Assembly (NCBI GenBank): GCA_050050115.1
Contig: JASFUX010000019.1
Coordinates: 1-22,841 of the forward strand
Direction of reading: 5' to 3'
DNA length: 22,841 bases
Origin: JASFUX01 sp050050115
GTDB lineage: Bacteria > Pseudomonadota > Alphaproteobacteria > Caulobacterales > Maricaulaceae
Under the pieces are notes generated by a model. It saw only the letters and a list, made by a program, of their open reading frames with translations, had not been told where the DNA came from and ran no database searches. How positions within the stretch are numbered: position 1 is the first letter of the stretch; the number at the start of each line of letters is the position of its first letter. This document shows positions 21,839 to 22,841 of the stretch, piece after piece. The position numbers were made by a program, and so were the translations under genes.

Positions 21839-22841
21839 CTACTCGCCTGTCAGCCCCGCCGCCACGTAGCGGACCACCATCTCGATCTGCTCATCCGTCA
21901 TCAGCGTCGTCATCGCCGGCATTTCGACACCGCCAGCGCGCACGATATCGCGGACGTAGTCGTAGTCGGTGAACCCGATCAGCGAAGGCGCGTTCGAGCC
22001 GGGAACGCCGACCCCGTTCACGCCATGACAGACCGCGCAGTTCGTCGCGAACTCTTGAGCGCCGGCCGCCGCCTCTTCCTCGGTCAGCACGATGCCGCTG
22101 GTCGTCGCCTCGGCGACCGCAACAGGCGCAGCGACTTCGGCGGGACCGTCCTCGCCCGGCAGCGCGAGCGCGACCAGCTCGGCCGGATGATCGCGCGAGG
22201 ACACGCCGATCACGATGAATTGCCGGCCCTCATCCATGTAGGTCATCGGCGTGCCCGTCCCGAGCGAGGGCAGCGCCGTCTCCCAGACCCGCGCGCCGGT
22301 TTCCGGGTCGAGCGCGTAGAACATCTCGCTGCCCGACGTGCCGGAGATGTTGCTCGCGTCCGAGAGGAACAGCACCTCGGACGTCAAGAGCGGGCTCGGA
22401 CGGATGTCCCATTGGCCCATGTGCTCGAAATCGACCTCGCGCTCCCGAAGGTCGGGGTGGTTCTGCACGAAGTCGGGCGCCGCGCCGGTCGGCACGCGCC
22501 AGACGTGCTCGCCGGCGTCCATGTCGGTCATCACCAGCTCGCTATAAGGCGGCTTCAGGATCGGCAGGCCGCGCGGCCCCTGCAGGATGCCGCCGCCGGT
22601 GCGCACCCATGGCAGATCGGTAATCTCCGGGTCCCCGCGCGACAGACCGGCGATGTAGACCTTGTGGCGGATCGGCACGTACATCATGTGCGTGTTCGGA
22701 TCGAAGGCCGCCGCGTTCCAGTTCGACCCGCCGCCGTAGCCCGGGTAGATCCACGTGCCCTGGTTGCCGCCTTCGACGACCTCCGTCATCGGCGTATACA
22801 TGCCCTGCCGCGTATACTGCTCAGCGATCTCGATCGCTTCG
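21839..22841 (-). CDS. PQQ-dependent dehydrogenase with C-terminal cytochrome c domain (C-terminal part)
   Basis: The last 333 residues of a quinohaemoprotein; the N-terminus lies beyond the right edge. WIYPGYGGGSNWNAAAFDP and HMMYVP match the tryptophan-docking blade motif of PQQ propellers, and later blades show MFYALDPETGARVWE and PMTYMDEGRQFIVIGV. After an alanine-rich linker a class I cytochrome c domain follows, with CAVCH (codons 22039-22025) for haem attachment and a Met ligand in VEMPAM. Such enzymes oxidise alcohols or sugars in the periplasm and pass electrons to the respiratory chain. The substrate is not evident. The stop is TAG at 21841-21839. Confidence 0.9.
   Translation of the reverse strand, partial: EAIEIAEQYTRQGMYTPMTEVVEGGNQGTWIYPGYGGGSNWNAAAFDPNTHMMYVPIRHKVYIAGLSRGDPEITDLPWVRTGGGILQGPRGLPILKPPYSELVMTDMDAGEHVWRVPTGAAPDFVQNHPDLREREVDFEHMGQWDIRPSPLLTSEVLFLSDASNISGTSGSEMFYALDPETGARVWETALPSLGTGTPMTYMDEGRQFIVIGVSSRDHPAELVALALPGEDGPAEVAAPVAVAEATTSGIVLTEEEAAAGAQEFATNCAVCHGVNGVGVPGSNAPSLIGFTDYDYVRDIVRAGGVEMPAMTTLMTDEQIEMVVRYVAAGLTGE

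Overview
The window is a GC-rich, densely coded stretch of bacterial chromosome with many GTG/TTG starts and 4-bp stop/start overlaps. The gene content points to an alphaproteobacterium of the Caulobacterales/Maricaulales/Hyphomonadales type. The evidence is a TonB-dependent receptor of the Xanthomonas/Caulobacter class paired with a beta-propeller phytase, a MoxR/DUF58/DUF4129/SpoIIM/RDD operon, a long-chain polyprenyl diphosphate synthase and a PQQ/cytochrome c dehydrogenase. The lineage is inferred from family knowledge only; no rRNA or tRNA gene was seen.

Region 1 (1-6689) is a surface-polysaccharide locus. On the plus strand rfbB and rfbA make dTDP-4-keto-6-deoxyglucose. Divergent from them, a WecE-type aminotransferase should convert it to dTDP-4-amino-4,6-dideoxygalactose (dTDP-Fuc4N). 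Behind wecE on the minus strand lie a WbqC-family protein, a class I methyltransferase, a PglD/NeuD-like acyltransferase and the start of a five-bladed-propeller glycosylase-like protein. A GtrA-family membrane protein sits between them on the plus strand. No rfbC or rfbD is present here. The set is therefore best read as making and N-acylating a 4-amino sugar rather than rhamnose.

Region 2 (about 6700-13036) is a tightly overlapped six-gene plus-strand operon: DUF4129, DUF4350, MoxR AAA+ ATPase, DUF58 (VWA), SpoIIM-like and RDD membrane proteins. It looks like an envelope-associated chaperone/assembly system of unknown substrate.

Region 3 (13037-17184) is a phytate-use module: a 941-residue TonB-dependent receptor with an N-terminal carboxypeptidase-regulatory-like domain, followed by a probable lipoprotein beta-propeller phytase. 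A strong hairpin precedes the receptor and a 12-bp perfect-stem hairpin separates the two genes.

Region 4 (17214-20341) holds a minus-strand DUF2007 - tRNA1(Val)-type methyltransferase - SppA peptidase run. Divergent from it is a polyprenyl diphosphate synthase whose start is unusual (possibly CTG). A 52-residue single-pass membrane protein lies tail-to-tail with the synthase.

Region 5 (20434-22841) is a minus-strand VOC - ArsR - SRPBCC operon chained by 4-bp overlaps. It is preceded by an AT-rich promoter with a perfect -35 box and a dyad over the -10. The window ends in the C-terminal part of a PQQ-dependent dehydrogenase with a fused cytochrome c domain. All intergenic stretches are shorter than 300 bp. 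I saw no insertion sequence, CRISPR array, tRNA or rRNA.
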